Counted from the first letter of the stretch, positions 42,829-55,942 are shown. The stretch: 64,000 nt of DNA from Bedellia somnulentella (GCA_963576735.1 OY755175.1:12602401-12666400); one strand, 5' to 3'. The notes: generated by a model from the sequence alone, not told the origin. Numbers and translations: made by a program.

Positions 42829-43011
42829 TCTTCATCAGCCAGATGGTAGCAATAGAACAGGTGCGAAGCAAAGACTTCCACTACTGGGCATAGGCCTACT
42901 CTAAAGATTTCCACAACGTCCGGTCCTGTGCTTCCTCCATCCTTCGGCTCTCTACCACTATCACGAAGTCTTCGGTACACGTTGTGGGAGGCCTACCCAC
43001 AATATATTATA
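42829..43011. repeat. Repeat F: lepidopteran retroelement 3' end
   Basis: cttcatcagccagatggtag, cactactgggcataggccta, cacaacgtccggtcctgtgc and gttgtgggaggcctaccca follow the order of a repeat very common in Lepidoptera. One diverged copy here. Confidence 0.65.
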
Positions 43012-44054
43012 CCCTAAAGAAACATTTCATGGCGAAGTGAAGAATAAAACTTAATTTTTAAATGTTTTCTAGTTTCAAATGAATACTCAAAATAGACTGA
43101 TTTTATATAAAGCACAAAACTTTTATATCAATAGAATGAAAGAAGTCGAGCTTCAGAAACAAGTATATTTTTTTGCATATTCTGATTTCAAGGTAAGAAC
43201 TCCACAAAAAACTCCAAAACTTGTAAAAAAAAAGAAGAAAATCCAATTTATTCAGCATCAAAACGAATTTTAGTTTCAGAGGGACTCACCCCTCAAAGAT
43301 TAAGACAGGAGCGAAAGTTTTAATGAAATCGTAATGCCCGAAATAATGTCTAATGAAGATTGTTTGTCGTCGACAATTGGCGGATAATTGGAACCTTATC
43401 AGTCGACTCCAGTTACCATTCTGTTCGCTGAACATATTCAGTGCGTGGTGGCACTATGTGCTTTATGTCCGGAGATTCTATTGAATTTTAAATGGTTTCA
43501 GGAAATACTATTCGTTTGTTTTTGTGTGATATCTCTTTTCACTGAACTGACTAAATGGATTCCGTAGAAATTTCGGTTGACGGATGTATTGTGAATAAAT
43601 TTAATACAAAAAGGGGGAAGCCAAAAGTATTGATTTTGATACGCTCAAAATGAATATATTTGTATGTTTCATCGTAGCACTTCAATTATACCGACTGTTT
43701 TTATAAACACAAAAAAACCGAGTCATCCATCAGTTTACTTAATTGTTATACGCCAAAAGAAAGCTCTTTGCAAGGACATTGAAAAATAAATTTACAACTC
43801 CAGCCCGCTTACTAGAATAAGGGAGTCTGAAAAGGGAAGAAACAAGAAAGAAATTCAGATACAAATTAATTTATGCATACATAAATTACTGGTTACATTA
43901 GAGCCGTAGTTGAAATTATTATACACCCACTACGATAATATTTTCACCGCGCGAGAAACCTCGATCATTAGTTACACATTATCAGTATAAAGTAGTTTTG
44001 ACCACTTGATAATAAACCGTGCATGGCATATACCAGTCCACGTTAGTTTTAATA
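43012..44054. other. AT-rich non-coding stretch
   Basis: A short frame from the ATG at 43079 to a donor-like caaggtaag near 43191 is visible but has no recognisable motif. Not annotated as coding. Confidence 0.35.
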
Positions 44055-44455
44055 ATTACTTGAATGTGTTTGTTTATGAAAACCTCATGTGTTACTAATT
44101 AAAAAAGAATAAATAAAAGAAAGAAAAATTTCGACACAAATAAAAAGATATATATTTATTGATAATAATCCCCACATGAGGTTTTCATGAACAAAAACAT
44201 TCAAATTATGTGATAGGCGTTCTCAACATTTGCATTCTATCTGAAAAGGTAGACAAGTGGCCTTCCGGATTTGTAATAAACTCGGAGGTAGGGAACGCAA
44301 ACACTACTTAAAAGTGTAAAAGAAACAAAGGATAGAAGAATTTCGCACTGGCAGCCATTGACACGGTAGCTCAATTGTCAGAGCGACGGGGGCGTATACC
44401 CGAGGTCGCGGGTTCGATTCCCGCCTGTGTCGAAATTTTCTTCCCTTTATTTATT
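44055..44455 (+). mobile_element. Repeat D copy with intact tRNA-like core
   Basis: Arms at 44064-44150 and, inverted, at 44166-44210 (cccacatgaggttttcatga), the spacer gggaacgcaaacactactta, and the core at about 44359-44434 with ggttcgattcccgcctgtgt at its end. The D stem is intact, but the loop reads caattgtc instead of caattggc. Confidence 0.7.
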
Positions 44456-44470
44456 AACCTAAATTTATTT

Positions 44471-44860
44471 AGCAACCGTGATAGCCCAGTGGGTAGAACA
44501 CTCGGTTATCGTGCAAACGACTAGTGTTCAAATCCTGGGTCGGGCCTACACCAATTTGTCTTTTCTAAAGACATATGTGTGGTTAATTTATCATGGTTGT
44601 TAACGGTGAGGGAAAACATCGTGAGGAAACCCACATGGCTGAGTTGTACTTAGTCATGTGACAGTGTATTCGTACAAAACGGCGATAGGCCTGCCCCCTA
44701 TCACGTGAGTACACTGTCCATGCAAAACGTGGGTACTCTGAACACCAGGTGACAAAGTCACGTGATGTTCAGAAGTATTAGTACCTCTGCCAACCCCTTC
44801 GGGGATATTCGGCGTGAACGTTTATGTTTATGTTTATTATGTTATGTTTATGTTTATTTA
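44471..44860 (+). mobile_element. SINE-A, fullest copy
   Basis: A head of tRNA origin: A box tagcccagtgg at about 44482, B box gttcaaatcc at about 44526. Then the tRNA-unrelated body: ctaaagacatatgtgtggtt, gtgaggaaacccacatggct, cggcgataggcctgcccc, cgtgggtactctgaacacc, ccccttcggggatattcggc. Finally a (atgttt)n tail. An internal RNA polymerase III promoter is expected. It needs a partner LINE for movement, and which one cannot be told from the tail alone. Confidence 0.9.
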
Positions 44861-46908
44861 TTAAATAATTATTGTTTAAATAAACTAGAGTTTAGCATGA
44901 CATTCTGCACTGTTGGTTTAGTGCTAATTATATTCATATGACTAAGATGATATCCGTACAGAATCGTAGAGCATGTCTTCTATTTTTTAACTTCGTAAAT
45001 CATTACCTGGGATTAAACAAATGTGGTTTTTAATGCACTATGTGTTAAAAGTTGCAATTATTTAATTCAACTTTCAATAATTCACACGACACGGTACTTC
45101 ACTTTAACTTCATATCTGCTTTTAATCTTAAAAACATAGAAAACCTCCTATTAGAAAATATTACTTATATAAAACTATGTATAAAACTTACCTACTTCAA
45201 TATTCGAAACTTCGACAAGAAATTTTTTTAGGCTGTCATACGGCGCTTGTTAAACGAAAAAGAAAGAGCTTATCATCTTTGATATATAAAATATTTTTTT
45301 ACAAAAAGAAAACCGACTTCAAAGTTGAAAAAACAACCGAAAATAAACAATCAAGTACCAAAAGTTGTTTTTTTTTCATTTTATATGAGTACTGTGATTA
45401 AAACATTAGGAATTTCTTTATTCTACACGCGTCAGTTCAACCTACCTAAATCTTAAAATTCTCTTAAATTAATTTGATAGTCAGAATATTCTCCAAACAA
45501 ACCAAATTAAATTGGTAAGGAAATTGTAGGCTGAGTAAACCAAAGCCAAAATAGAAAGAGGTTTCGTCAGTTCTGGTTACTGCTAACGAAAGTAGTCGGC
45601 ATACCCGCACGAGCCAAGCGTGGTAGACTATGGCTTAATCACCTAATCCAGGTAAGCTGGATGCAGGCATATATGTGCTGTGATGTAATAAAAATACCTC
45701 AGTAGAAAAGTAGGAGTCAATAAAAGCCAGTTTTAAATGAGTTATGACATTTTTATTGTTTCGTCGGTTTTATATATTCCAATATAGCTGGTCTCCTCTC
45801 AATGGAACGTAAGTTGCAAAGGAAATAGGATCATTAGTGATGTTACAGATATGAGATGCATCCAACGAACGAAGTTACCTAATGAACCTGACTCAATAAT
45901 ACGTACTTGAGCAAACAAGTTGCAAAGTCAGCAGAACATAAATTCTATAATTTGAATAGGAATTATTTTTAATGTTTTACTAAAATATTTCTAACTATAA
46001 AGTTGATATTACTAGCTAACAGCATTATATTATTAAATTAACCTTGATAGTTCAGTGAAACTAGCTTCAAATGTTGAAACATGGGTTTATATTGTGTTTT
46101 ATTTTATAAACAAATTTACTAATGCGTTTCATTTAATGAGGTTGTTATTGATGAGCACACTCATTTCAAGGAGACCAGCCTACAGAACCATTTGCACTGT
46201 CTAGTATAATAAAATAACACTAGAAGGGGTGCGTGGCAAACCTAACAACAACGTGCTTGTGATGGCAAACCACTGTAGTTTATAGTATATTTTTGAGATG
46301 ATGATAGGGTGGAGTCCCATTTCTTAGCTACAACGCCCATATACATGTTAAAGTGAGTGAGAAAATCAGTTGATAAATTTCCATTCAAAGTTTAGAAACA
46401 GGAAACCTCTGTTTTTTTTCCAAATGTCTTGTTTATGTACGCTTTTTCAAAAATCTTTCTTTATATTTACTGGAAACATTTTAATGACATTAATTTGACA
46501 CGAGTTTCCGTGTTGTTATTAGTTACATATAATTAGTGAGAAGAGACCTAAAAGTAGTTCTGCTCATGAAACCACTCGCTGCAGTCAAAGTGCGCTGCAG
46601 ACACTAATTGCTGGGTAAGCCTTTGCTATTTCACTTAAAAGGCCAAGAATTTAAATTTAATTTTAAACATGACCACTTTTCATAAACATTTATAAAGTAT
46701 GCATGCGGTATTTGCACCATTATATTTTAAGAAAAATATGTTTTCTGTTATTGAATTACAGGTATTATTATTCCGAATTTTCAATAAAACGGTATGATAT
46801 ACCTCATTGCCTGATGCTATAGGTAGTAAGTATTTTGTACGTAGTCAGAATAGTTTTAAAAAATGTTTAGCGGGACTAGAAAAACTGGAACACCACCATT
46901 TTTCATAC
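44861..46908. other. Long non-coding stretch
   Basis: About 2 kb, AT-rich. A faint LINE-like C-terminal echo near 45597-45690 (ccaagcgtggtagactatgg) was noted. No exon with both splice signals and a distinctive frame. Confidence 0.35.
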
Positions 46909-47068
46909 CGTGTGTCTTTTCTAAAATCATTTGTGTGGTTTTTTCATAGAGGTTGTTAAAAGTGAGAACAAATATCGTGAGAAAGCAGGTGAGGGCAAAC
47001 ATCGTGAGGAAGCCCACATGGCTGAGTTGTAATAAGTCATGTAACAGCGTATTCGTACAAAGCGACCG
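46909..47068 (+). mobile_element. SINE-A middle fragment
   Basis: gtgtcttttctaaaatcatt to gtgaggaagcccacatggct and agcgtattcgtacaaagcg. The gtgagggcaaacatcgtgag segment is partly repeated. Confidence 0.65.
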
Positions 47069-47700
47069 CCGCTTACTTAGGACTCTGGATTTGAGCCCAC
47101 ACCTATCAGCATAAGAGACAGCACTCTTTCACAAGTTTTACCAGGACCACAAATATACATATAAGTATTCAAGTAGTAAAAATTATGTATAATTTTCACC
47201 ACTGGTTGTAAACATGATACAAAACTGTTTTAATTTTACTACCTCTGGAGAACTGCCAAAAAACTGCTTAGTGTTAAAGATGATACGGAGCGATATTTAC
47301 TTTTTAATTAAGTGTGTTGCCACTTAGTACTTATTTGGGCACAGAGACCCGAAGGTCGGTTTGGCTACAAGAATCTGGGGGGTGGTCTTTTACTCCCACT
47401 GGGTGAACTGAACTTGGTAAAGGTCGCCGGAAGCTGATCAATGAGAGAAATACAGGGACAGACGTTTAAGGAGTATTAGGGAAGGAATTTATTTAGCAGT
47501 GGCTGTTCATTGCCTGTTTTAGATGATAATAATTGCGTCATTTTCATGCTGCATTATGACAGATTTTTTCTAGTAAAACATCGATGGTGATAAATGAAAC
47601 TAGGATATAGTTTGATCTAAATCATGATGTCATTTGATGAATTTGATGTTTACTTACATTAGTTGAGTTTCATACTATGTACCTGAATTCCCGAACTCAA
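47069..47700. other. Non-coding stretch with a weak retroelement echo
   Basis: ggtaaaggtcgccggaagct near 47416 resembles the C-terminal coding end of some LINEs, but only over a few codons. Confidence 0.3.
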
Positions 47701-47998
47701 ACTCAAACGTTGACGCCGTATATTCTCGAATGGGTTGGCAGAGGTACTAATTCTTCACGTGACATTTTCAGCAGTACCCACGTTTTGCTTGGACAGAGTG
47801 TAATCACGTGATAGAGGGCCGGCCTATCCCCTATTTGTACGAATGCACTGTCACATAACTGAGTACAACTCAGCCATGTAAATTTCCCATTAACCTTGAT
47901 AAATTAACCACACATAGGTATTTAGAAAAGGGAAATTTGTGTAGGCCTGACCCGGGACATCGGCATGATAATCGGTGTTCTACGCACTGAACTATCAA
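47701..47998 (-). mobile_element. SINE-A copy, minus strand, diverged
   Basis: actcaaacgttgacgccgta to the reversed head ggtgttctacgcactgaact. Small deletions in the body. Confidence 0.7.
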
Positions 47999-49755
47999 TA
48001 AAATTTAAAAAAAAATTTAAAAGCCTCTGTGTGTAAAAATGTGCGAAATGCATTTATATTCATATTTATTTCCTTTGACAAATAATATTTGATATTTAAT
48101 TTAATTGTTTTGAAAAGTCCATGGCCGCAATCTAAATAGACTTAGAAGAAAAAAAAGGAAAGGTTATAGAGCCACATCAGTTTATCGCGTTCTTTTAATA
48201 GAATCAGCGAGATTTTTTCACAAAAGAAATTATAAAGAGAAAAAGTCCGTTCTTTCATAGTAAAGTCTTTTGTGTAATAAAAAAAACCACCAAGCATACA
48301 TTGTTATGTACTTAGCTTCAATGGAGTGTTTTAATTTTTAAAACAACGATAAAAAAAACTATCGCAAACTTGGCTCTCTATAAAAAATAGGAATGCCTTT
48401 ATATTTAAATTAGGCACATAATTATAAACGTGTTTTATTTTCGAGCGCCATATTATTCGTCCAGAAACCGATTTTTTCTCCTCGGCCTGTCTTTTTTAAC
48501 GTCAGCCTGAATTAATTAAGTATAATAATAATAAATTAAATAATAAATTAATAAATTAGGTGTGGTATTACATTTATGAATAAACACGGCTGAAATGTTT
48601 AAAACAACGGCCAATTGTTTAAAACATCTTTCAAACGATATTGTATAATTAAATATACGGTTTTTTTTAAAAAAAGTAAAAATTTTGAAAGAAATACTTT
48701 TTTAAAATATTTCATTATTCTGTGTGTTGAACTTTATTTATTATGCTTACATGCGTCCTGCCCAAACTGATGTAAACGAGTTACCTGATTTTATCCCGAA
48801 CCTGCAGAGAGCTTCACATTACGATAAAGCTATATTTCATTATTTTTGGAATTACAACGTAATAGCTAGATAAATATACGCAAACATATCATGGCTATAC
48901 TAAAAACAAGATTCTGCTACTGAGTATTGGTGGGATTAAATGGCACACAGCGTGAAACTTTAAACAGAACTTATACATAATTATCCTATTTTCTTTATTT
49001 ACACGTTCTTGTAAAACAGTATTCTAGATCACCGCATATATACTTGCATATAACGCAGAGTTTTTTTATTATTGACGCATAGAGACTTTTTTTTGTTACA
49101 CAAAAGCTTTTACTACAAACAAGTGTAACAAGTGTAATGGTCTACCTTTTGTCTAATATATAAATTATTAATAAATTATAATTATTCAGTTACGCTAATA
49201 AAATATATTTAGTAAATTATTAAAAAAAGTTGTAAAAATACGGATAAATGAAATAATAACAATAATTTACCACTTCCCTAAACGAATCTGGCGAACTTTG
49301 AATAAACACCTTAGCAAGTCAAATAAACTGGTCAAGTGGTGGTGAACATTAGGCGTTAGATCAGAAATAGCCTAAATTAGTTTTGTGCATATAATTCAAA
49401 CCCATAGAAAAAAGTGGAGTGAGGCAAGGCTTTTACCGATCTATGAAAATATATATGTAATTACAACATTTAATATTCTTGCCTCTAATGCGATATGTCA
49501 CTGTTCCTCGGTACTAGTTTTGTATTTTTGAGAGTTATGTTATTTTAAGAAATCATTTGTTTTTACTTTGAAGCTTTCCGTGTCACTGATACTTTACTGC
49601 TCAAATTTAGCATTTGTAGAGAAAACATTGCAATTTGAATATTGCTGTACAGCGATATATTATATTAAATCATAGTTTATCATAAAGAAAAAGCGGATTG
49701 CGGGCTGTCTGATATTATTACCTGTACCTGTAGCATAAAAATGTAAAATTTACAT
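47999..49755. other. Long AT-rich non-coding stretch
   Basis: About 1.75 kb with no identified repeat or exon. Confidence 0.35.
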
Positions 49756-50168
49756 AAAACATAAACATAAACGTTCACGCCGTTTATCCCCGAAGGGGTT
49801 GGCAGAGGTACCAATACTCCTGAACTCACATGGCAAGCGCCATCTAGTTTCCAGAGAAGGTACCCACGTTTTGCTTAGACAGTGTACTCACGTGATAGGG
49901 GGCAGGCCTATCGCCGTTTTTGTACGAATACACTGTCACATGACTAAGTACAACTCAGCCATGTGGGTTTCCTCACGATGTTTTCCCTCACCGTTAGCAA
50001 CCATGATAAATTAACCACACATATGACTTTAGAAAAGACAAATTGGTGTAGGCCCGTCCCAGGATTGGAACTCACGCCCTTCTGTTTTTCGGGCGGGTGT
50101 TCTACCCACTGGACTATCATGTCGCTTTTTTCGGGCGGGTGTTCTACCCACTGGACTATCATGTCGCT
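49756..50168 (-). mobile_element. SINE-A copy with internal 42-bp tandem duplication in its head
   Basis: Near full length with low divergence. The head segment gggcgggtgttctacccact occurs twice with a 42-base period (50091 and 50133), so the reversed A-box region is doubled. It shares the catggcaagcgccatctagt variant with the copy at 20240. Confidence 0.85.
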
Positions 50169-50539
50169 AATGTAAAATTTAAACATGAAAAATACATTTA
50201 TTAATAAAACCACCTAAAAAAATCCATTAAACAAGTACAAATGGGAGACTTAAAAAGCTCCGCAGCTGCTAAAATCGAATTGTTTACTCGACACCTTTAT
50301 TCCGCAAAAGTAACAAGTTTAAGTAAAGCAATGTTTCTCAAAGCTTTATCATTTTAACAAGATTTACACTAAAGCGAACGAAAAAGGCTTATTTCCGAGG
50401 CTTTTTCTTGTCTTCGTTAATCCGACAGCTAACTTCCCGCTAAGTGAACCAAAGTAAGCGTACCGGTACTCGCTAATACGTTACGAATAAAAATCTATCG
50501 CAAACATGACGCTCCTTACTCAACTTAACCACAAGTACG
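50169..50539. other. Non-coding stretch
   Basis: Nothing recognised. Confidence 0.35.
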
Positions 50540-50640
50540 ACAATACATACATAGACTCACAGCTATAAATCCGTGAAAGGGGTACCCAAAGCTTCAAAAT
50601 TATTTAGCCACTTTTGGAAATTGAGTAAGTAGGACAATAT
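50540..50640 (-). mobile_element. SINE-B 3' fragment, minus strand
   Basis: acatagactcacagctataa to gccacttttggaaattgagt. Confidence 0.65.
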
Positions 50641-53600
50641 TTTAAAACGAAAGGTAAATACGATACTATTTTACTGATTTCAAGCACTGCAATATTTTAC
50701 GTCTTAAAGGAAAAACTAAACATTTGAGGGTAACAAGAAAGGTTTGTCACAATTGTACCAAGTGACGAATAGTCCCTGCCCATGTGATAATATCTAAGAA
50801 CTAATTCAAATATATTACGTATCCACTTATTCAAAACGTTACGTTAAAAAATGAAATATTTGTTTTTTTACTTAATTATCAATTATTTGAAAATAAACAA
50901 TATTTTTCGTAATAAAAAATGTTGAAATATATATTTTTTTTAATAAATAAAAAAACTCTGTTAAAATCGATAGTCTGTCTACTCCAATAGGTACTGATGG
51001 CGTGATTATATGCATATATGTATGCAAAAACATCAAGCGGATTTCTCATTATAAACAGTGTGAAAACTTCCTTCTTTTTTATTGCGTTTAAAAACACTCT
51101 GGTATACCATGCATAAAACAATTCAATAATACATCTTGGAGTGCAAAGAACTCTATTCGTGACATTCGCATGTTATCATCGTTATATCAAATGTCAAAGG
51201 CCGCCAAAACAAGTCACAAAATTCAATTTTCTCGTAAATCCCTTTTCCTATAATACAATACGCTCGCTCCCGCTACTTAAATATTTCCTAAGCAAGGGTT
51301 TAAATAAAACAATTTAATATTACTCTGTCGGTAAGCAACCGCCGTACGTAACTTTGATGTAACGTATCGAATACAATAAGCTTTTAGTGAGTACGTTGCG
51401 ACTTTCTGTTCCTTTTTATAACGTAGCTTTTATTATATTTTCCGTATTCTTTTATTTCTCCGTAGATGATTTTCCTCTGCTGTACAGTCTACAGCGTTTG
51501 GCTTACAATCCGAGTCTTGGGTTTGATTACCGAGGTATAAACTCACAATTTTTATGTGCCTATAGTATAGACTCTATAAGGGATTGAACCCACTTCGGTA
51601 AGTTATAGCTGTACGCATTATAACGGTATCATCACAGTAGTCTATTCCGGCCTGTCAGCCCGCGCTATGCCATCTTGGTGAACTATGTCCACATCCCCCT
51701 ATTTATTTAGGGTAGTCAAGTGCCCCCAGTGGGAACTGTCATTATGATGATTAAACTTTTATATAAATATATATATGTGGCAGTGGCAGTTACTAGCACT
51801 AATCACTGTCACCATAGGCCATAGACTCAACGAGCCGGTATCTCGCGCCAACTAAAGAAAAAACCTACGACCCTTAAGTCTCAGGTGAGCGTAATCAGAT
51901 AAACGTTTATGTGATTTGTTCTATTTTGGTTAGGTTATTGTAGGCCCAAGACAATTCGGTTTTTTAGTACTGTTGGTTCGTGCTGGTTAACGGTGGCAAA
52001 ATCACCCTATCCTGTATAGTATTGTAAGTTTGTCAGGTATGAATATATTTACATAACCTCTAGTTATTAGTATATTAATTCGAGTATTTGATCATTACAC
52101 TAATTTATGATCTACAAGCAAAATAATTTGTCAGACACCATAAAGATGGAGTAAAAACTTTGAAGAAACTTTATATAACAGAGCATGTGTGTAACACAAC
52201 ACATTATGCAATATATTGGCGAATCATAATAAAGACAAACAACGTTAAAAGCTAATCAAAAGTAACATTACAGCTCCAGTGGTTGTTAATAAAACTTTAT
52301 CGGTTTGAAGAAGCCTCAGGGTGTTTACGGAGACGAAAAAACGAAACGCACATATATGAGGGAAAGAAACAAGCGTATTAATGAGTGGATGAGATGTATC
52401 CATAACATTCTCTTTCAAGTTATAATTCAAAATGTAAGGATACTATGAAAGAGAAACTTCTAATGATGGGTCGATGTAAGTCGCTTTATATAAATTTCAT
52501 TTTACCGACGAAGATAAGGAATAAAGTTTTCAGTCAAACTTATTTTAATATGAATAATATTAATTTAAGTTACTACAGTCTGAATTAAAATTTTAATCAA
52601 CAATTAAATCAACACTAATAACTAATGAGGTTTTCATGAACAAATCATTCTACTTAAATCAACAGTTTAAATAAGCATTTTATTATTTCTGGTGTTAGCG
52701 TCGTCCAATTCTGCTAAGAAATCTTGGGGTTTTTAAGCAATGTGTATGCTTGACTATGGTATTGGTTAGACTATAACTAAACCGTAAATATTTTTTTTTG
52801 CAAAGGCAAAAAGCTGTACAAAGCTTCACCGGCTACAAACGTTTCTCAAAAGCCCAACCAGTCCTTTAAATACTGGCTTATTCAATGTTTGTCGCTCAAG
52901 ATTTGTTTTTTGCCTTTTTTAACAGGTATCACGTGAAGAATATTTAAAATTGCCTAAAATTAACTTATTGTTTATTGATCATAAAGATTGACAAATGAAT
53001 GATGCCTAGATTCGTTCGTGATGAAAAGTTCAAGAGTGATCCATGTAGCTTTTCAAAACGATAGTCGAAACGAAAGTTTGGAATAGGTTATTTGAAATGT
53101 AGGTAGGCATTTTTCTTAGTATCTTTTCATGTTCTTCTTAGTCTCTTTTTTATTCTTGGCCTTATAATATGATGAAAATTGCAAAACATATACCATACAT
53201 ACATATCTTCTACTTACATCAACAACTAACATCTTCTACACAAATTTATAAGAATCAGTTATTTAAAGAATTGATCGTTTATCGCCTTTAGTCGTTTTTC
53301 AGGAACGGATAACAATAACCCACATATTTCTGGTATTAACTCATTTTATCTATCTAGTTCAACGCAGAAGTCAAAAGAAATTCAGGAGATCTTACAAATT
53401 ATATAACTATTTTTTACCGGAATATGAATATGAGTAGGTACAATATAGATGCGATTACGTTCAGTTGTCATTTTCTTACCTATTAGAAAGAAAATAGGGA
53501 ATTTATGTGCCTTTATTTATTTCAAATAATTTAAACAAATACAACTTATTGGGATTTAAAACAAAGTGGGTTGTTTTAAGAATCGGTAAAAATATCTACT

Positions 53601-54036
53601 AATATTGAGGATTAATTATATGACTCTGACCACTATCAGCGGGGCTCAGAATACAAGCTATGTGTGATGAATATTTTTTACTTTCAGGTTAATTTGTGCT
53701 TTGTAAACAGATACATTTTTCCATCGATCAATCAAAAAAGCATAGAAAAGACCTAACTCATTCACCGACTGACTCATCAAAATAATCTTTCGGTTTTCTT
53801 AACAAAAGGACCAGAGAGTTGAATAGTTTATATTCGTATTTTTATGCAAAGTAACAACAATAATAACAACATTTTATAATAATATTTTAAGAGCAATAAT
53901 AAATAATGAAATAAATAATTAAATAAATAAAGTTTGAATAAAACTTAAATACACGCTTTAGAGACACTTCCAACCAAACAGGGAAAAATAAGTCATAAGC
54001 TGAGATGGTAATGAACAAAAAATACTATTATATTTC
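50641..54036. other. Long non-coding stretch
   Basis: About 3.4 kb. A tRNA-B-box-like gggtttgattacc at about 51519, together with sequence to 51900, may be an unclassified SINE. A short repeat D arm (gaggttttcatgaacaaat) lies at 52627. No gene could be supported. Confidence 0.35.
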
Positions 54037-54123
54037 AATGTTACATCCTCAAGATTTAGTAAACCATGTAGTCCGATTCAGGATACACTGCATGGTTTAC
54101 TAAATCTCTTCGGATGTAACATT
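54037..54123. repeat. Long two-part hairpin
   Basis: Outer arms aatgttacatcc / ggatgtaacatt (12 bp) and inner arms agatttagtaaaccatg / catggtttactaaatct (17 bp), both perfect, separated by a 3/4-base internal loop, with a 22-base apical loop. Weaker pairing extends outward. It could be a small MITE or an RNA hairpin. Confidence 0.8.
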
Positions 54124-54339
54124 TCATATAATTTTGGTAGAAATTCACTTAGGTAAGTTCTTTTAACCATAAAGTATTATTGTGAAAAAGCGTTCAAACG
54201 CTCTGTGCCATATTGTTTGCCTATCAGGTAACGCACAGTTTTTTTTTTATATTAGGGTGAATTTTAATTGCTTTTGATGATATATAATTGCAGTATAGTT
54301 TGGTTCTACCATGACTGTGTTTCAAAATTTTATATTTTG

Positions 54340-54950
54340 CGTCGCCAATGGAACTTCGTGCTCAGAGTCACTGAAAATCTAAACGAAGGCTTACGGTGAA
54401 TCGTCTATGTCAAAAAACGTCCATATGGGTGGTACAAAGCAATCAAAAGCAATTGAGGTGTGTTTAAAGATTTGCCGTACTCTGGCAGACCATCAACGTC
54501 TGCAACTGAAGTAAATGTGTAAACAAAAAGAAAATAGTGACTAAAAAATTATCTTTAAAATTTTCAAAAGATAGCCACCAAACTTCTGTTTCTGAAGAAT
54601 TAGTTCGTATTATTTAAAAAAAGTGCGTAGGGTACTAAACATGTTGCCGTTAGTCTGCAGCTGGAACTGTGTGTCCCAAAATACCTGATTGTTCCTGAAT
54701 AACTTAATTGCAAGAGAAATCGAAGAGAGTTATAAAACGACTGCATTCCGACACAATATTCATGAGAAGCATTGTTGCTGGTGACGAAACGTGGTTTTAC
54801 GAATTTGATATGCAAACTAGTCCACCAGCTTCAGTGTTCTGCCTTTAAACTGAACTGCAACTGAAAAAAACACGCTTTAGCCGATCAAAAGCCAAGTCAT
54901 GTGGACTGTTTGTATAATAGAAGTAGATGTGAAACGTAAACATGCATTTG
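54340..54950 (+). pseudogene. mariner transposase relic
   Basis: Scattered over three frames: GVFKDLPYSGRPSTSAT (near 54455-54500), then in the catalytic part VAGDETWFYEFDMQTS at about 54774-54821, which carries the first catalytic aspartate of the mariner D,D34D core, and a short AKSCGLFV-like end where an S-x-V-M-x-T-V block is expected. Many stops and frameshifts. No terminal repeats could be paired. Long dead. Confidence 0.65.
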
Positions 54951-55516
54951 TTTAAGCAGATAATTATAGGTATAACAAGCAAGTTTTCTAGCTTATTCAC
55001 TCTGTTAATATAAAATGTTAATTTAATAAATTACAAGTAATAAGACTTCTCACTTCTCATCTTTTATGAATTTGCCTGCTGTGAATACATGAATGTATAA
55101 GCCTGGTAATAAGAGATTATCTTGTTCAACATCGCTGTTCAGTTAAATAATGAAATATACATCTGCTTGAGTAGACAAACTCTAAAAGTTGGAGCGCGGC
55201 TCGAGCTCTCGTAAGTGACATCAAACATTCCGAGTTCTGGGACAGTGAAGTGACAAACCAGAAAATTGATGATATCCGGGGCCCGATTCAACAACTCTTC
55301 TAAAGTTTGCTTCAATTTCAACAAGAGTTACAAGAAAGTGAATTGTAAAGAACAAGCAATATAGCATCAAGGAGGTAGAATTTATATTACTTGATTTCGT
55401 AAAAATCGGTAAAAAATTATAAAGTAAAATTTACTTGTGTTACTACTATGTTAATATTAAAACAACTATTGATTTTCGGATATTTTAATCGCGTGTTATA
55501 ACATGGTTTTTAAAGC
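54951..55516. other. AT-rich non-coding stretch
   Basis: No feature supported. Confidence 0.35.
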
Positions 55517-55942
55517 CCGACGTTTCAAAAACTTTTCAGTTATCATGGTCACGGGAAGACTGAGGTGTTATTTGATATTATACAGTACTATAAAATTATT
55601 AATACTAACTACCTTCACAAAATTTAAAAGAGCCAATGTTATCTGGAGTCTTGCTAGTGGTCTTCTCTTGCTTGCCAACCATCATCTCTTTTGAAGTTTG
55701 GATGTTTCTTTATTTCAATAGATTCGCGTTTCATTCTAGGTATCAATCGATTCTCTTTTGCTAGAATTGTAGGTTTGTCAAAACGCATGCGGTGGTTTGG
55801 CTTATCAAAGGTGTGTTCACACAAAGCAGATCTTCCAGGACGCCTATGTTCTATATGTCTATGTTATATCAGCAATATGTTCTTTTACACGAGTAGCTAC
55901 ACTACACTACCATGATAACTGAAAAGTTTTCGAAACGTCAGG
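55517..55942 (-). mobile_element. Penelope-like element remnant between inverted arms
   Basis: Arms at 55517-55549 and 55909-55942 are inverted copies (ccgacgttt, acttttcagttatcatggt) of the sequence that commonly opens Penelope-type terminal repeats. Between them, on the minus strand, lies the end of a GIY-YIG endonuclease. Only the 3' portion is present; the reverse transcriptase is lost. Confidence 0.65.
55654..55873 (-). pseudogene. Penelope GIY-YIG endonuclease, C-terminal part
   Basis: An open minus-strand frame of about 70 codons ends in TAG at 55654-55656. It reads HIEHRRPGRSALCEHTFDKP, NHRMRFDKPTILAKENRL, IPRMKRESIEIKKHPNFKRD, then DGWQ. The order R-S-A-x3-E-H, then a-ILA-x-E, then R-x2-R-E-S-I-E-I, then N-x-D-x-G-W is that of the C-terminal half of the GIY-YIG nuclease in Penelope-like elements, including the glutamate in RESIEI. 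The GIY and YIG motifs themselves lie upstream and are lost. Confidence 0.65.

Noticed and set aside
51371..51590. Hydrophobic plus-strand frame
   Set aside because: It lacks a good start, contains a B-box-like SINE segment, and has no splice-supported structure.
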